Numbered from the stretch's first letter, positions 8,840 to 18,212 are shown. The stretch: 64,000 nt of DNA from Opitutia bacterium ISCC 52 (GCA_014529675.2 CP076040.1:186001-250000), one strand, 5' to 3'. Made by a program: numbers and translations. Notes: a model not told the origin generated them from the sequence alone.

Positions 8840-10784
8840 CTATATCAAACACGAGCTCCCTGGCTTCTTCGCAGATGACGACCACAGTGGTGTCTGCGTT
8901 CATGGTTATTTTTGTTTCAGGACTCGAACGATCCTGAATGTCTGGCCCCTCATATTGAACGAATCGCCACCCATAAGCGGATTCAAATTTGAGGTCCACT
9001 TCTTGTCCCTTGTCGTATGTTCCTGGTGATTCGGAAGTGCCTGCTTCCGGGGGAATGACAACCACACGCAGGTCCACCAGCTCGATCAAATTTGCGGTGA
9101 GTGTCTTATCGGCATCGACCAGGACGCGGGTCTTTTCTTTATCGGCAGGATCAATCCCTTCACCCACCCAGGTATCGAAACGATAATTCTCCTTATCCTG
9201 TAAGGTAACCGAAATGGATCGCTTGATTCCTTGGTCGTAGCGACCTGCGCCTTTCAATTCGACGACGTCAGGGAAATTGGAATCGAGATGAATGTCATAC
9301 ATGACCAGATATTCGATCTGGTAGTTTAGGAACTTTAAATTGGCTAGTGTTTCATCGTCCTCCGGGCGGATTACCAGGCTGCCTTCATAATACTCAGCTG
9401 CCTTGGCCCAGTCCTTCCTTGTCTCCGGCTGACGGTCAGAGATTATACCTTCCCCAATCCGGTAAGTGGCGTTGCCCATATTGTAGAGAATGTCGGCTTG
9501 TAAGTCCGGGTCTGGACTCTCCAAGGCCTGCTGAAAAACGGTGACCGCATCTGCGTATTTGCCTTGTCGATACAGAGAAATGCCCAGGTTGTAGCGAAGG
9601 CGCATGTCCGCGGGCTCTTCATCGATGGCAGCACGATAAAGCTGTTCTGCTTCAACGAACTCACCTTTGCGCAGGTGCTTCTGTGCCTTGTATGGATCAG
9701 CCTGAAGATCGGGCGTGGACATAAACACAGCTCCGAGAACTAAAAGAGACGCAACTGCTTGCTGTGTGCGTCGCTTGATGCGGGCACTCCGTCTACGAGT
9801 GCCAATCAACCATTCCAGTATCAGTAGGAAAATGCCCGCTGCCAGCACCCACTGGTAACGTTCGATGGCCTGCTTATTCATTCGCGAATTGAGTTCCTGG
9901 CGAGGGATCTCTTCCAGTCCGAGACTGTAAACCTTCTCCAGACCTTCACCGAGGGGTCCGAGAGGACTATAAAATCCATTCGAGGCCATGGAAATTTGGC
10001 GTAGGGTGTCTTCATCCAGGCGTGTTCTTACCACGTTGCCCGCTTCATCGCGCACGTAGTCCTGGCGTCCGTTTTTATCGGTATACGGAATGATTTCTCC
10101 TTCCTTGCTGCCCACTCCTAAGGTAAAGACCCGCACTCCTCGAGCGGCCGCCTGGCGTGCGGTTTCAATTCCATTTTCCTCCAGGTCTTCGCCATCGGTA
10201 ATGAGGATCAGGATCTTAAAGTTGTTTTCTTTATTAAATGCGTTCTCGGCTATCTGAATGGCAGCGGCGATGTCGGTGCCGGGTACGGGAATAACTCCAG
10301 GTTCAAGGATTTCCAGCGATTGGCGAAAGGCGTTGTAGTCGAGTGTCAGGGGGCATTGCAGAAAAGCTGAGCCAGAGAAGGCAACCAGGCCGATACGGTC
10401 GGTGCCCATCTTATCGATAAAATCTAGAACCGCTAGTTTTGCGCGCTCGAGTCGGTTGGGCCGCATATCCTGAGCTAACATACTCTTTGAAGTGTCGATC
10501 GCAAAGACGACGTCGATTCCCTTGCTCTTAACCTCCTGCCAGACGTAGCCGTATTGAGGCCGCGCAACCGCGATAACAATCAGGGCAATGCCTATGCTTA
10601 AAAGGACGGCCTTCAATTGCTTTTTTCTAGGGGAGACGGAGTCGGTGAGACTCTTAATCAGGGTAGGTGCCAGAAACTTCCCCAATTGCTTTTGTTTCCC
10701 ACGGTCCACTCGGTAGGCCCACAAAAGCATCAACGGGATCAATGCCACGGCGATGATAAATATGATGGGATAGGCAAAAGTCAT
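8826..10784 (-). CDS. batB: BatB: VWA-TPR protein with C-terminal InlB-type repeats
   Basis: 652 residues. Two N-terminal membrane helices (about 4-24 and 60-78) precede a von Willebrand factor A domain with the metal-binding MIDAS loop DTSKS near residue 95 (VVFAIDTSKSMLAQDM) and the LITDGED strand near residue 196. A third helix lies near 310-330. TPRs occupy about 370-480 (AQKHLRKGEFVEAEQLYRAA, RLRYNLGISLYRQGKYADAV). The last 150 residues hold two InlB-like beta repeats (YRFDTWVGEGIDP; YGWRFVQYEGPDI), an addition I do not know from standard BatB. The fused TPR part corresponds to what is usually BatC. It follows batA by six bases. Confidence 0.88.
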   Translation of the reverse strand: MTFAYPIIFIIAVALIPLMLLWAYRVDRGKQKQLGKFLAPTLIKSLTDSVSPRKKQLKAVLLSIGIALIVIAVARPQYGYVWQEVKSKGIDVVFAIDTSKSMLAQDMRPNRLERAKLAVLDFIDKMGTDRIGLVAFSGSAFLQCPLTLDYNAFRQSLEILEPGVIPVPGTDIAAAIQIAENAFNKENNFKILILITDGEDLEENGIETARQAAARGVRVFTLGVGSKEGEIIPYTDKNGRQDYVRDEAGNVVRTRLDEDTLRQISMASNGFYSPLGPLGEGLEKVYSLGLEEIPRQELNSRMNKQAIERYQWVLAAGIFLLILEWLIGTRRRSARIKRRTQQAVASLLVLGAVFMSTPDLQADPYKAQKHLRKGEFVEAEQLYRAAIDEEPADMRLRYNLGISLYRQGKYADAVTVFQQALESPDPDLQADILYNMGNATYRIGEGIISDRQPETRKDWAKAAEYYEGSLVIRPEDDETLANLKFLNYQIEYLVMYDIHLDSNFPDVVELKGAGRYDQGIKRSISVTLQDKENYRFDTWVGEGIDPADKEKTRVLVDADKTLTANLIELVDLRVVVIPPEAGTSESPGTYDKGQEVDLKFESAYGWRFVQYEGPDIQDRSSPETKITMNADTTVVVICEEARELVFDIDEKQ

Positions 10785-10790
10785 TTCAAG

Positions 10791-11792
10791 TTAGGGCAGG
10801 GTCTTCAGGCGTGTGTTCCCCAGTACGTATTCGAAGAGGAGGAAGAAAAGTCCGGCCAGGACTGGGTAAATGAACAGTTCGTCGTAGTAAGTGAAATTCT
10901 TTAGCTTGATTTCGGTTTTCTCGAGTTCGTCGATTTTGCCGTAAATTTCTTCGAGTTCCTCAGTATCGGTGGCCCGGAAGAATTCCCCTTGGGTTAATCG
11001 AGCAATTTCTTTGAGTGTGGGTTCATCCACGTCGGTTGGAACATTTCGGTAACGGGTCCGACCGAGGTAATCCTGCACTGGGAAGGGGGCCTTGCCTTTG
11101 GTGCCTGCCGCGATGGTGTACACTTTTACCTTAAGGGCTGCTGCTGCCTCTGCCGCTGTTACAGGTTGAATGGAGCCACTATTATTCACTCCGTCGGTGA
11201 GAAGAATCACCACCTTGCTTTTGGCTTGGAGGTTTTTTAACCGATTGGCACCCATGATCAGGGCTGAGCCAATCGCAGTTCCATCCTCTTGGATGAGGCC
11301 GATCTCCAGTCGCTCAAGATTCTTGTTCAGCCAGTCGTGGTTCAAGGTGAGTGGACTTACCAGATAGGGTTCTCCAGCAAAAGCGATGAGGGCGATGCGA
11401 TCTGCTTCCCGTTTTTCAATAAATTCTTTGATGACCTTTTTAACTACTTCCAATCGGTTGTAGCGTTTGTCTTCGATCTTGAAATCCATCGCTTGCATGG
11501 ATCCGGAAATATCAACCGCCAAGACGATATCGATACCGCTGGCTTCAATTTCCGTTTCACCGTGACCCAATCGTGGCCGTGCTAATGCGACAATCAATAG
11601 AATGAGAGCAACCGTGCGTAACAATGCCAGCCATTGTCCCGATTTGGAACCTCCATGGAATGCCAGCTTTCCTGCTAATTGCGTGTTGGAGAAGCGTATG
11701 CTTCCCTTTCGCGTCAGCCCACCGCGTAAGAACGGCAGAATGATCACTACCAGGATCAGGAAAAGAAAATAGGGATGTTGGAACTCGAGCAT
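10791..11792 (-). CDS. batA: BatA: von Willebrand factor A membrane protein
   Basis: 333 residues with an N-terminal membrane helix (LEFQHPYFLFLILVVIILPF), a second near 55-72 and a C-terminal one near 308-326. The VWA domain carries the MIDAS motif DISGS near residue 93 (LAVDISGSMQAMDF) and VVILLTDGVNNSGS near residue 195. The domain is expected to face the periplasm and bind a divalent metal ion. Typical length and layout for BatA. The stop codon of the DUF4381-like gene overlaps its start by one base, so the operon is contiguous here. Confidence 0.93.
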   Translation of the reverse strand: MLEFQHPYFLFLILVVIILPFLRGGLTRKGSIRFSNTQLAGKLAFHGGSKSGQWLALLRTVALILLIVALARPRLGHGETEIEASGIDIVLAVDISGSMQAMDFKIEDKRYNRLEVVKKVIKEFIEKREADRIALIAFAGEPYLVSPLTLNHDWLNKNLERLEIGLIQEDGTAIGSALIMGANRLKNLQAKSKVVILLTDGVNNSGSIQPVTAAEAAAALKVKVYTIAAGTKGKAPFPVQDYLGRTRYRNVPTDVDEPTLKEIARLTQGEFFRATDTEELEEIYGKIDELEKTEIKLKNFTYYDELFIYPVLAGLFFLLFEYVLGNTRLKTLP

Positions 11793-12403
11793 CAGTTCGG
11801 CGTAATGGCGTCCGGGTTATGAGTCGGGTTCTCGTCGGGTTTACCGGTGGTTTCAATAAACGTTTCAGCAGTACCATAGAGGTTTTCCATCTCTTCAGTC
11901 CCCAAGCCCCACTTGGCAAACTTGGCCAAGTCGCATTGTTCAGAGAACTCTTTCAGCTCGGTTTGCTGTTCAACGGTGAATACGTCCGTGTGTTTCGAAT
12001 CGGCAAAAAACTCTTCAGTCGTTTGCTCGGTAGCCGGTAACTTGAAGTGGGCTTCGAGAAAGCCGCGCATGATGGTTGAGACTTCCGTGCAGAAGCGCTC
12101 GGCGGTCTCCGGTTCCAGCCAATTGCGTGCTTGGCGCAAGTGGTTCAACGCGATCTCGTAGGGTGGTGGTGGTGCGAGCTCTGGCGGGCGAGTCATGCGT
12201 TTGAAAATGATGACGGCTATCCAGAAGAGTAGGGCGGCTATCACTATTCCAATGCCGATATAGAGCAGCAGCATGGGATCGAGCATAAACACTGGATCTT
12301 TGATATCCAGAATGTCTGCTTGGGAAACTTCGTTATCTTCTTGACCCATCAAGCTTCCGCTGGTCGCCAAAAGGGCAAAAAGGCTGAAACGAACTCTGCT
12401 CAT
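11792..12403 (-). CDS. DUF4381-like membrane protein of the Bat operon
   Basis: 203 residues: probable signal peptide or first helix (about 1-20), a strong membrane helix at about 46-68 (LLLYIGIGIVIAALLFWIAVI), a Pro-rich linker (RPPELAPPPPYEIAL), then a cytoplasmic helical domain whose sequence (ALNHLRQARNWLEPETAERF, IMRGFLEAHFKLPATEQTTE) matches the pattern of DUF4381-type proteins placed between DUF58 and BatA genes. Function not known. It overlaps batA by one base and the DUF58 gene by one base. The C-terminal 20 residues are rich in Pro, Asn and Asp and may be disordered. Confidence 0.75.
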   Translation of the reverse strand: MSRVRFSLFALLATSGSLMGQEDNEVSQADILDIKDPVFMLDPMLLLYIGIGIVIAALLFWIAVIIFKRMTRPPELAPPPPYEIALNHLRQARNWLEPETAERFCTEVSTIMRGFLEAHFKLPATEQTTEEFFADSKHTDVFTVEQQTELKEFSEQCDLAKFAKWGLGTEEMENLYGTAETFIETTGKPDENPTHNPDAITPN

Positions 12404-13320
12404 TAACGTCGCTTTTCCCGGGTTAAGAAAAACTCCCGGATCTTAGTGATGTAAGGTTCTCCATTATCCACGTAGATACTGTCGATGCCTAGGCGTTTGA
12501 GTGTGTCTTTAAACTCCTCGAGTTGTTTCGCGTTTTGACCTTCATAGGCTGAGCGTACGCGACTGTTACTGGTATCGAGTTCCACCAATTGACCAGTTTC
12601 CGCATCTTCTAATGTAAGGATCCCGACGTTGGGCAAGGCATACTCGCGTGGATCGGACAGTCGGACTACTATCAAGTCATGCCGGCGATCTGTCAGGCTG
12701 AGAGCCTTATACATCTCCGTATATTGGTTACGTATCTGCGCTTGGCGAAAATGATCTCTTACAAGAAAATCAGATACCAGGAATGTAACCGCTTTTCTTC
12801 GGACGATCCGATTGAGGTAGTCGAGGGCCACTTTGATGTCCGTGCCTGTCGACTTGGGTTCGAAAAAGAGAAGTTCGCGAATGATGCGCAATACGTGTTG
12901 TCTGCCCTTTTGCGGGGGGACGAATGTTTCCACCTGATCCGTAAATAGCAATAGGCCCACCTTGTCGTTGTTGCGAATGGCCGAGAACGCGAGGACGCTG
13001 GCCATTTCCGCCATCATCTCACGCTTACTTTCTTCTTGGGAGCCGTAGTCTCCTGAAGCACTGACATCCACGACCAGCATGAGAGTTAACTCCCGCTCTT
13101 CTCGAAAACGTTTTAAGTAGGCGTCGCCTGTTTTCGCAGTTACATTCCAATCAATAGCGCGAATGTCATCACCCGGAGAATAGGCACGCACATCCTCAAA
13201 GTCCATGCCCTGACCCTTGAATACTGAATTGTAATGCCCTGCCATCGCATCGGTAACCATCTTCCGGGTACGGATCTCGATCTGCCTGACCTTCTTCAGT
13301 ATCTCTCTTGGATCTTTCAT
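12403..13320 (-). CDS. DUF58 domain protein (VWA-like)
   Basis: 305 residues without membrane helices. DUF58 hallmark GMDFEDVRAYSPGDDIRAID lies near residue 40 with IDWNVTAKTGDAYLKRF just after. A VWA-like fold follows with the metal site DVSAS near residue 90 (LVVDVSASGDYGS). DUF58 proteins are cytoplasmic partners of MoxR ATPases; the MoxR gene is 34 bases upstream in the same operon. The length is normal for the family. Confidence 0.92.
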   Translation of the reverse strand: MKDPREILKKVRQIEIRTRKMVTDAMAGHYNSVFKGQGMDFEDVRAYSPGDDIRAIDWNVTAKTGDAYLKRFREERELTLMLVVDVSASGDYGSQEESKREMMAEMASVLAFSAIRNNDKVGLLLFTDQVETFVPPQKGRQHVLRIIRELLFFEPKSTGTDIKVALDYLNRIVRRKAVTFLVSDFLVRDHFRQAQIRNQYTEMYKALSLTDRRHDLIVVRLSDPREYALPNVGILTLEDAETGQLVELDTSNSRVRSAYEGQNAKQLEEFKDTLKRLGIDSIYVDNGEPYITKIREFFLTREKRR

Positions 13321-13354
13321 GGGTTAAAGCTCTCCTTTCGGTGAAAGAGGTGGC

Positions 13355-14344
13355 TTAAGGTACTGGAAGCGTATCCAAAATTTCCTGGACGATATCCTCG
13401 CTGGTCTTTCCTTCGGCTTCGGCTTCATAGCTTACGATGACCCGGTGGCGAAGCACATCCATGGCGATGGACTTTACATCTTGCGGGGTTACATACCCAC
13501 GACCTTGCAGGAAGGCCCAACCTTTAGCGGCCAGGGTGAGTGCGATCGTTGCCCGAGGACTACCGCCGAACTGGATGAGGGATTCCGATTGTAAATTGTA
13601 GTCAGCGGGAGAACGCGTTGCGAAAACGATATCGACGATGTAGTCTTTGATTTTGTCATCCACATAGACCTCGTTCACGACTTTGCGTGAGTTGAGGATG
13701 TCCTCGGGAGTAATGACGGCTGAGATATCTTTCATGGCCGAGGTGGTCGCCATGCGATCGAGAATTTCACGCTCTTCCTCCTTTGAAGGATAACCGATGT
13801 TGAGCTTCAGCATGAAACGGTCGACCTGCGCTTCAGGGAGCTGATAAGTGCCCTCCTGATCAATGGGGTTTTCGGTCGCGAGAACGAGGAATGGGACCGG
13901 CAGAGGATGCGTCTCATCCCCAATGGTTACTTGCCGCTCTTGCATTGCCTCCAAAAGGGCGGATTGCACCTTCGCTGGAGCCCGGTTAATTTCGTCTGCG
14001 AGAATGAGGTTCGCGAATACGGGCCCTTTCTTGGTTTCGAAGCTGTGATCCTTCGGATTGTATACCAAGGTTCCGATGATGTCGGCGGGAAGCAGATCCG
14101 GTGTAAATTGGATTCGTTGGAAATGGGCGTCGATGGCACAGGCCAATGTTCGCACGGATAGCGTCTTAGCCAGACCTGGAACCCCTTCCAGAAGGACGTG
14201 ACCGTTGGCTATGAGGCCAAGGATCAGGCGATCGACCAAATATTGCTGCCCGATGATGACCTGCCCGATAGCGGACCTAAGAGGTGAAACCCAAGCGGAA
14301 GCGGCTTGGATTTTTTCATTCAATTCGATGACGGAATTACTCAT
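13355..14344 (-). CDS. moxR: MoxR family AAA+ ATPase
   Basis: 329 residues. Walker A near residue 54 (LLEGVPGLAKT), Walker B near residue 115 (LILADEINRAP) and sensor 1 in LVLATENPIDQEGTYQLPEA near residue 152 are all present, and the C-terminal lid region is complete (GGSPRATIALTLAAKGWAFL). MoxR ATPases are thought to act as chaperones that assemble or activate VWA-domain partners. It is the first gene of the eight-gene leftward operon. The 75 bases to its right, facing the divergent AsmA-like gene, should hold the operon promoter. Confidence 0.95.
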   Translation of the reverse strand: MSNSVIELNEKIQAASAWVSPLRSAIGQVIIGQQYLVDRLILGLIANGHVLLEGVPGLAKTLSVRTLACAIDAHFQRIQFTPDLLPADIIGTLVYNPKDHSFETKKGPVFANLILADEINRAPAKVQSALLEAMQERQVTIGDETHPLPVPFLVLATENPIDQEGTYQLPEAQVDRFMLKLNIGYPSKEEEREILDRMATTSAMKDISAVITPEDILNSRKVVNEVYVDDKIKDYIVDIVFATRSPADYNLQSESLIQFGGSPRATIALTLAAKGWAFLQGRGYVTPQDVKSIAMDVLRHRVIVSYEAEAEGKTSEDIVQEILDTLPVP

Positions 14345-14515
14345 GGATCTTTGCGTGTAAAAGGATGATGGGTAACCGACACAGGACGAAGGTCAAGGTT
14401 TCGCTGATTTGCCAATAAATTGGCGTTTTTTATGAGCGCTCAGCTTGGGATTTCCGAAACTTTGGTTGGCCTGCGGGGACTTAATACTCAAACTACTACT
14501 ACTTTTAGAATAATC

Positions 14516-16759
14516 ATGCGAAAATTTCTGATCATTGCGGGACTATTTTTCCTGCTTTTTGTGGGTGCATTGGTGGCCTTGGTATTAAGCCCTCCCGTGC
14601 ATAAAGCTGCTTTTCTATGGGCCATGGATGGGAAAGTGGATGATATCTCCGTCGATTCTGTTCGCTTTACCGGTTCGAGTTTTGCGGTGGAGAATTTTAC
14701 CCTCTTTGAAGAGGGAGTAGAGGTTGCGGCCGACAAAGCGGAGGTGCATGCCAGCTGGCTGGATTTTGCCCGGACCCAGGAGTTACACATTGATTCGGTA
14801 AAAGTGAGTGGGCTCAAGGCCGACCTTGAGACGGTGGCAATGGCTTCAGGTGGTGGTCTGGGTGCCTGGCTGGATTTGCTGGGAAAAGGTGAGCCCCAAG
14901 ACACCGGGCCGTTTCGGGGGATTTTGGAGACGATGACCGCTCCAGAATCGATCTCAATTGGTGAAGTACGTCTCGATGGGCAGGTGTTGTTACCAGACGA
15001 GCAATTCATTGATATTAATTTAGCCTTGGATGATTTTGCCCGCGGGCAGAAAGCAAGGATCAGACTGCAAGGGGCTTTTCTAGATCAGGCAGGAGAGTCG
15101 ACCGTGAATCAGGCGAACTACGAGTTAACCCTCGATTTGGATCAGGGCGAAGATGGCAAGGTAAACGGTTTGGCCGGTACGCTTGGCCTTAATTTGGTGG
15201 GTGAAAAACTAAATCCTGCGGGTCAATTGGATTTGAATGGGAATTGGAATTTGGCCAAAACGGCCACGGGTGAGCTTATAAGTGTGTTTCTTGCTGAAAC
15301 CGGAAATAACAATCCGTTGATTGATACCGAGTTCGATTTGAATGTAACGACGGGTGATTTGAAAGGTCGGTTATCTGCGAGTTTAAACGGCGCGTTGGTT
15401 CCAGTCGAGTTACTCGATTTGCCACCTTTTGTCACCTCGGCCAGTTTTTCAACCCGAGGAGATGTGAATTGGAACTATCTGGCAGGGGTGGGAAGTCTCG
15501 ATCTTCAAGGCGCGGGTGTGCTAGAGGAGCGGCCTCTCCAATATCATTTAAAAGGAAGCGGGGCGGCTGATGCGCTTCCCGCAATTTCCGGATTTGTAAA
15601 GACAGGTTTTTCTGATGAAGGCGGGCCAGTAACACTTACGGTCAATCTGGATGTCAATTCACGGGGAGATGGCCAAGTTGTCATTCCGGTGAGTGTGCAA
15701 CGGGGCAATCGCACTTCGAAGCTATCGATCCGAACAGATATTAAGTCCTTAGAGTCACGGTTTAATCCCTTCGAGCTTTCACTCTCAGGAGACAGTGTTT
15801 TTTTGGCCGATCTACAATCGGTTGGTAAAGCTCTGGCAGGTTGGGGGTATGGTATGCAGCAACTAGATACGATTGAGCAGGGTAGGCAGATCCAAACGGA
15901 TGGGGTTCCGTGGCAAGGTCTGACTGGAAATGCAAATCTAGCTATCCAGCAGCTGATTCTGCCTCAAGGCTTTGTGTTGGAAGGCGTAAATGGTCGAGCA
16001 AGCATTCGACCTGACTCGGTGTCTTTGACTTCATTTAATTTGCGTATTGATCGAGGGAGCATTCAGGCAAAGGCCGATCTCATTCATTCTGCGAAAAGTC
16101 AGACACCCTACACCTTGCGTGTGGATGGGGCTGTTAGCAATATACCCTCCGATTTGTTGGACCTGGGTAGGGGTTCTCCTATCACCGGAAATTGGAATGG
16201 TAGTTTGTCGATGCTGGGCCAATCGAAGGACCTGGGCGGATTGGCTGACAGTGTTCAGTTATCTCTCGATTTAGAAGGATCTTCTGGGCTGTTACAATTT
16301 TCGAAGATCAACGAAAATGCAGACAAGGCGGCCAAAGTGATGCAGTTGGGAGCCCTTCTCGGTCAGTTCATTAAAGATGATCGTCTTACCGCTATTACGC
16401 AGATGACTCAGTATCTGCAATGTGTACCCTATAACTCAATACGCTTCAAAGTAGATCGCCTCGCTGACGGAAAAGTGGCCATCCATGAATTTACGGTTCA
16501 AGGGCCTGAACTACTCTTAACCGGAAATGGATCTATCAATGCCAATGACTGGGTGAGTTTGGCGGATGGGGCCCTGAGCATGAATCTCGCTATGGGTACG
16601 AAAGGTCGTTTTGGGCAGAATGCTTCCATTCTTGGGCTCACTAGTAATCAACTCTCAGGTGAGTATCAACTTTGGCGCAAGCCCATCAATTTTTCAGGGA
16701 CCTTAAGCAACTCAAACTATGCGGCACTTAAGGATATGATTCTGGGGGCTCTTAGGTAG
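14516..16759 (+). CDS. AsmA-like envelope protein
   Basis: The open frame begins at 14420, but the ATG at 14516 is preferred because it puts a membrane anchor at the N-terminus (MRKFLIIAGLFFLLFVGALV). About 747 residues: one N-terminal helix, then a long periplasmic region of beta-rich repeats (VDDISVDSVRFTGSSFAVEN, VKVSGLKADLETVAMA) and a C-terminal segment (FTVQGPELLLTGNGSINAND, LSGEYQLWRKPINFSGTL) typical of AsmA/DUF748/TamB-like proteins, which form lipid-transfer bridges or affect outer-membrane assembly. The exact subfamily is uncertain. It diverges from the MoxR operon. Confidence 0.75.
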   Translation: MRKFLIIAGLFFLLFVGALVALVLSPPVHKAAFLWAMDGKVDDISVDSVRFTGSSFAVENFTLFEEGVEVAADKAEVHASWLDFARTQELHIDSVKVSGLKADLETVAMASGGGLGAWLDLLGKGEPQDTGPFRGILETMTAPESISIGEVRLDGQVLLPDEQFIDINLALDDFARGQKARIRLQGAFLDQAGESTVNQANYELTLDLDQGEDGKVNGLAGTLGLNLVGEKLNPAGQLDLNGNWNLAKTATGELISVFLAETGNNNPLIDTEFDLNVTTGDLKGRLSASLNGALVPVELLDLPPFVTSASFSTRGDVNWNYLAGVGSLDLQGAGVLEERPLQYHLKGSGAADALPAISGFVKTGFSDEGGPVTLTVNLDVNSRGDGQVVIPVSVQRGNRTSKLSIRTDIKSLESRFNPFELSLSGDSVFLADLQSVGKALAGWGYGMQQLDTIEQGRQIQTDGVPWQGLTGNANLAIQQLILPQGFVLEGVNGRASIRPDSVSLTSFNLRIDRGSIQAKADLIHSAKSQTPYTLRVDGAVSNIPSDLLDLGRGSPITGNWNGSLSMLGQSKDLGGLADSVQLSLDLEGSSGLLQFSKINENADKAAKVMQLGALLGQFIKDDRLTAITQMTQYLQCVPYNSIRFKVDRLADGKVAIHEFTVQGPELLLTGNGSINANDWVSLADGALSMNLAMGTKGRFGQNASILGLTSNQLSGEYQLWRKPINFSGTLSNSNYAALKDMILGALR

Positions 16760-16812
16760 CTTTTTTGAGGCAAGTCTTGCTTCCTGAAGCCCTTTAACCT
16801 TCATCTTCTTCG

Positions 16813-17010
16813 ATGAAGTCGCACAGCAGTCGATTGGGAGAGACCCCAGTCCTCAAGTTGATCATGCAGATGTCCACGCCGTCCGTGGTTAGCATGATGG
16901 TGATTGCTGCCTACAACATGGTTGATGCGATGTTTGTCGGGCATTTTGTTGCACCGCTGGTGTGACGGCTATTCAGCTCCAGAATGCGACCTAACAGGAA
17001 GCGTGTGCCA
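16813..17010 (+). pseudogene. Remnant of a MATE efflux transporter gene
   Basis: An ATG at 16813 opens 50 codons that match the N-terminus of MATE/NorM transporters: GETPVLKLIMQMSTPSVVSM, then AAYNMVDAMFVGHFV, which is the conserved first helix and loop. The frame ends at a TGA at 16963-16965. In the next frame the sequence continues as AGVTAIQLQNAT, which fits the following 'LAGVTAxFPLQ' part of the family with residues missing, then stops. A full MATE protein is about 450 residues, so nearly all of the gene is lost. The end given is where recognisable similarity fades. Not expected to be functional. Confidence 0.7.
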
Positions 17011-17314
17011 AGCGACTGGCTTCGCGAATCAACTCAACCCACAGTCGTGGCTCCGTGTGGGTGATCTCAATCCAATTAGGATGGATTTGATCCCCAGGAG
17101 CAAAGTATTGGCCCCAGCCTTCAGCTATTAGGTAATGTATCTTGTGAGTTGGAAGCTTGATAATTAAAGAATGATTTTTCGAATTCAGAGCTGCTACGAT
17201 TTGGTCGTTCCCTCTTAGACAAGGGAGGCCGAATGAATCGCAACGCCGCAGCTCCTCTATTTGGAGTGCGTCGAAAAGTTCAGCGAGTAGGATGGAGTGG
17301 GAGTCTTCGAACAT
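16991..17314 (-). CDS. TfoX N-terminal / MmcQ-YjbR-like small protein
   Basis: 107 residues. The centre reads SFGLPCLRGNDQIVAALNS and then HSLIIKLPTHKIHYLIAEG, followed by EITHTEPRLWVELIREASR; this matches the order 'FG-x-P-C-L...G-K-x-x-A-x-L...L-V-x-K-L-P...W-x-x-L-x-x-E-A' of small TfoX N-terminal/MmcQ-like proteins of about 110 residues. Those are cytoplasmic and of unsettled function; some bind DNA. The expected 'G-K' is replaced by N-D. The gene converges on the MATE remnant. The start ATG is plausible by length. It lies in a stretch with decayed neighbours, so it may itself be under weak selection. Confidence 0.55.
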   Translation of the reverse strand: MFEDSHSILLAELFDALQIEELRRCDSFGLPCLRGNDQIVAALNSKNHSLIIKLPTHKIHYLIAEGWGQYFAPGDQIHPNWIEITHTEPRLWVELIREASRLAHASC

Positions 17315-17453
17315 CTAGGCGCGCCACAATTGGATGTATTCTGTATTCGTCAAAGTCTATTTCGAGAGTTGCCAATTTTTTACAATTGCCGCCGGAGTGT
17401 AACTTTCAACGGTCTGTTATCAGGGTCGGAAAGCGGGGTCCGACTCACGCTGA

Positions 17454-18212
17454 CTACTTTTGTTCGTTTAAATTCCAATCCCACTCACTAAAGCTCACCT
17501 TCCACTTCTTTGCTTCCTTTTTGAGATTCTTTCCAAGTGAGTCGTCAACGTGAGGTATCAGGGTTTCCAGCGCTTCAGTTGTATTCTTTCCAAAATCAAC
17601 TGCATACCATTCGTAGACTTTGGATAGTTTTGCCTTTCGATTTTTCAAATCGAATTGGTTCCGGTTTTTCATGAACCATTCTGCCTGTTCATTGAACTGC
17701 TCTTCTAGTAACTCGGCTGTGTAGGCTTCGCTTCTCAATTGTGGGCATGACTGTGCTGCACAGACCAAGGCATAATGGATGCGAGGATCGGGCCATTGGG
17801 GTCGGATGATAGCGTTTTCAACCTGATCGAGGGTGTACGTATTCCCAGCTATATGGGCCAAGGGGATTTTCCAGGTATCCGCAAAGCCCGGCTCCTTAAT
17901 ATCCATGATACTGGATAAGGGGTAATAATTCGTTATGAGTTTTAGAGTGTATGCGTTGTATGCATTCGTCCAGAAAGCTAGCTTGTCATTGCGGCTTTCA
18001 AGATCGTCCAGCTTGGCCGCCTTGAGTTTCTCCAGGTACTCATCCAGTCGTTTGTCTTTTTTGAGGCTTTTGTAGTCGACCAAGCCCTCCTGGACATGCG
18101 TTTTGAGAACCGAATCAAATAGACTATGGTCAAAGCTGGCTGAAGCCGAGCTCATCCACAGAGCAAACACCAAGAGCGTGTTCGAGATTAGTTTTAGAGG
18201 ATGGTGTTTCAT
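17454..18212 (-). CDS. DUF547 domain secreted protein
   Basis: 252 residues. A signal peptide ends near residue 26 (LWMSSASASF). The DUF547 signature is clear: KLAFWTNAYNAYTLKLITNY at about residue 80, GNTYTLDQVENAII at about 125, and RIHYALVCAAQSCPQLRSEA at about 145, including the conserved Cys pair region. DUF547 proteins are periplasmic or secreted and of unknown function, often encoded next to redox or envelope genes. Typical length. Monocistronic; it diverges from galM. Confidence 0.88.
   Translation of the reverse strand: MKHHPLKLISNTLLVFALWMSSASASFDHSLFDSVLKTHVQEGLVDYKSLKKDKRLDEYLEKLKAAKLDDLESRNDKLAFWTNAYNAYTLKLITNYYPLSSIMDIKEPGFADTWKIPLAHIAGNTYTLDQVENAIIRPQWPDPRIHYALVCAAQSCPQLRSEAYTAELLEEQFNEQAEWFMKNRNQFDLKNRKAKLSKVYEWYAVDFGKNTTEALETLIPHVDDSLGKNLKKEAKKWKVSFSEWDWNLNEQK

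Noticed and set aside
17414-17447. GTCGGA/TCCGAC hairpin near the end of the DUF547 gene
   Set aside because: Six-base stem with GC-rich loop and no T tract on the coding side; not convincing as a terminator.
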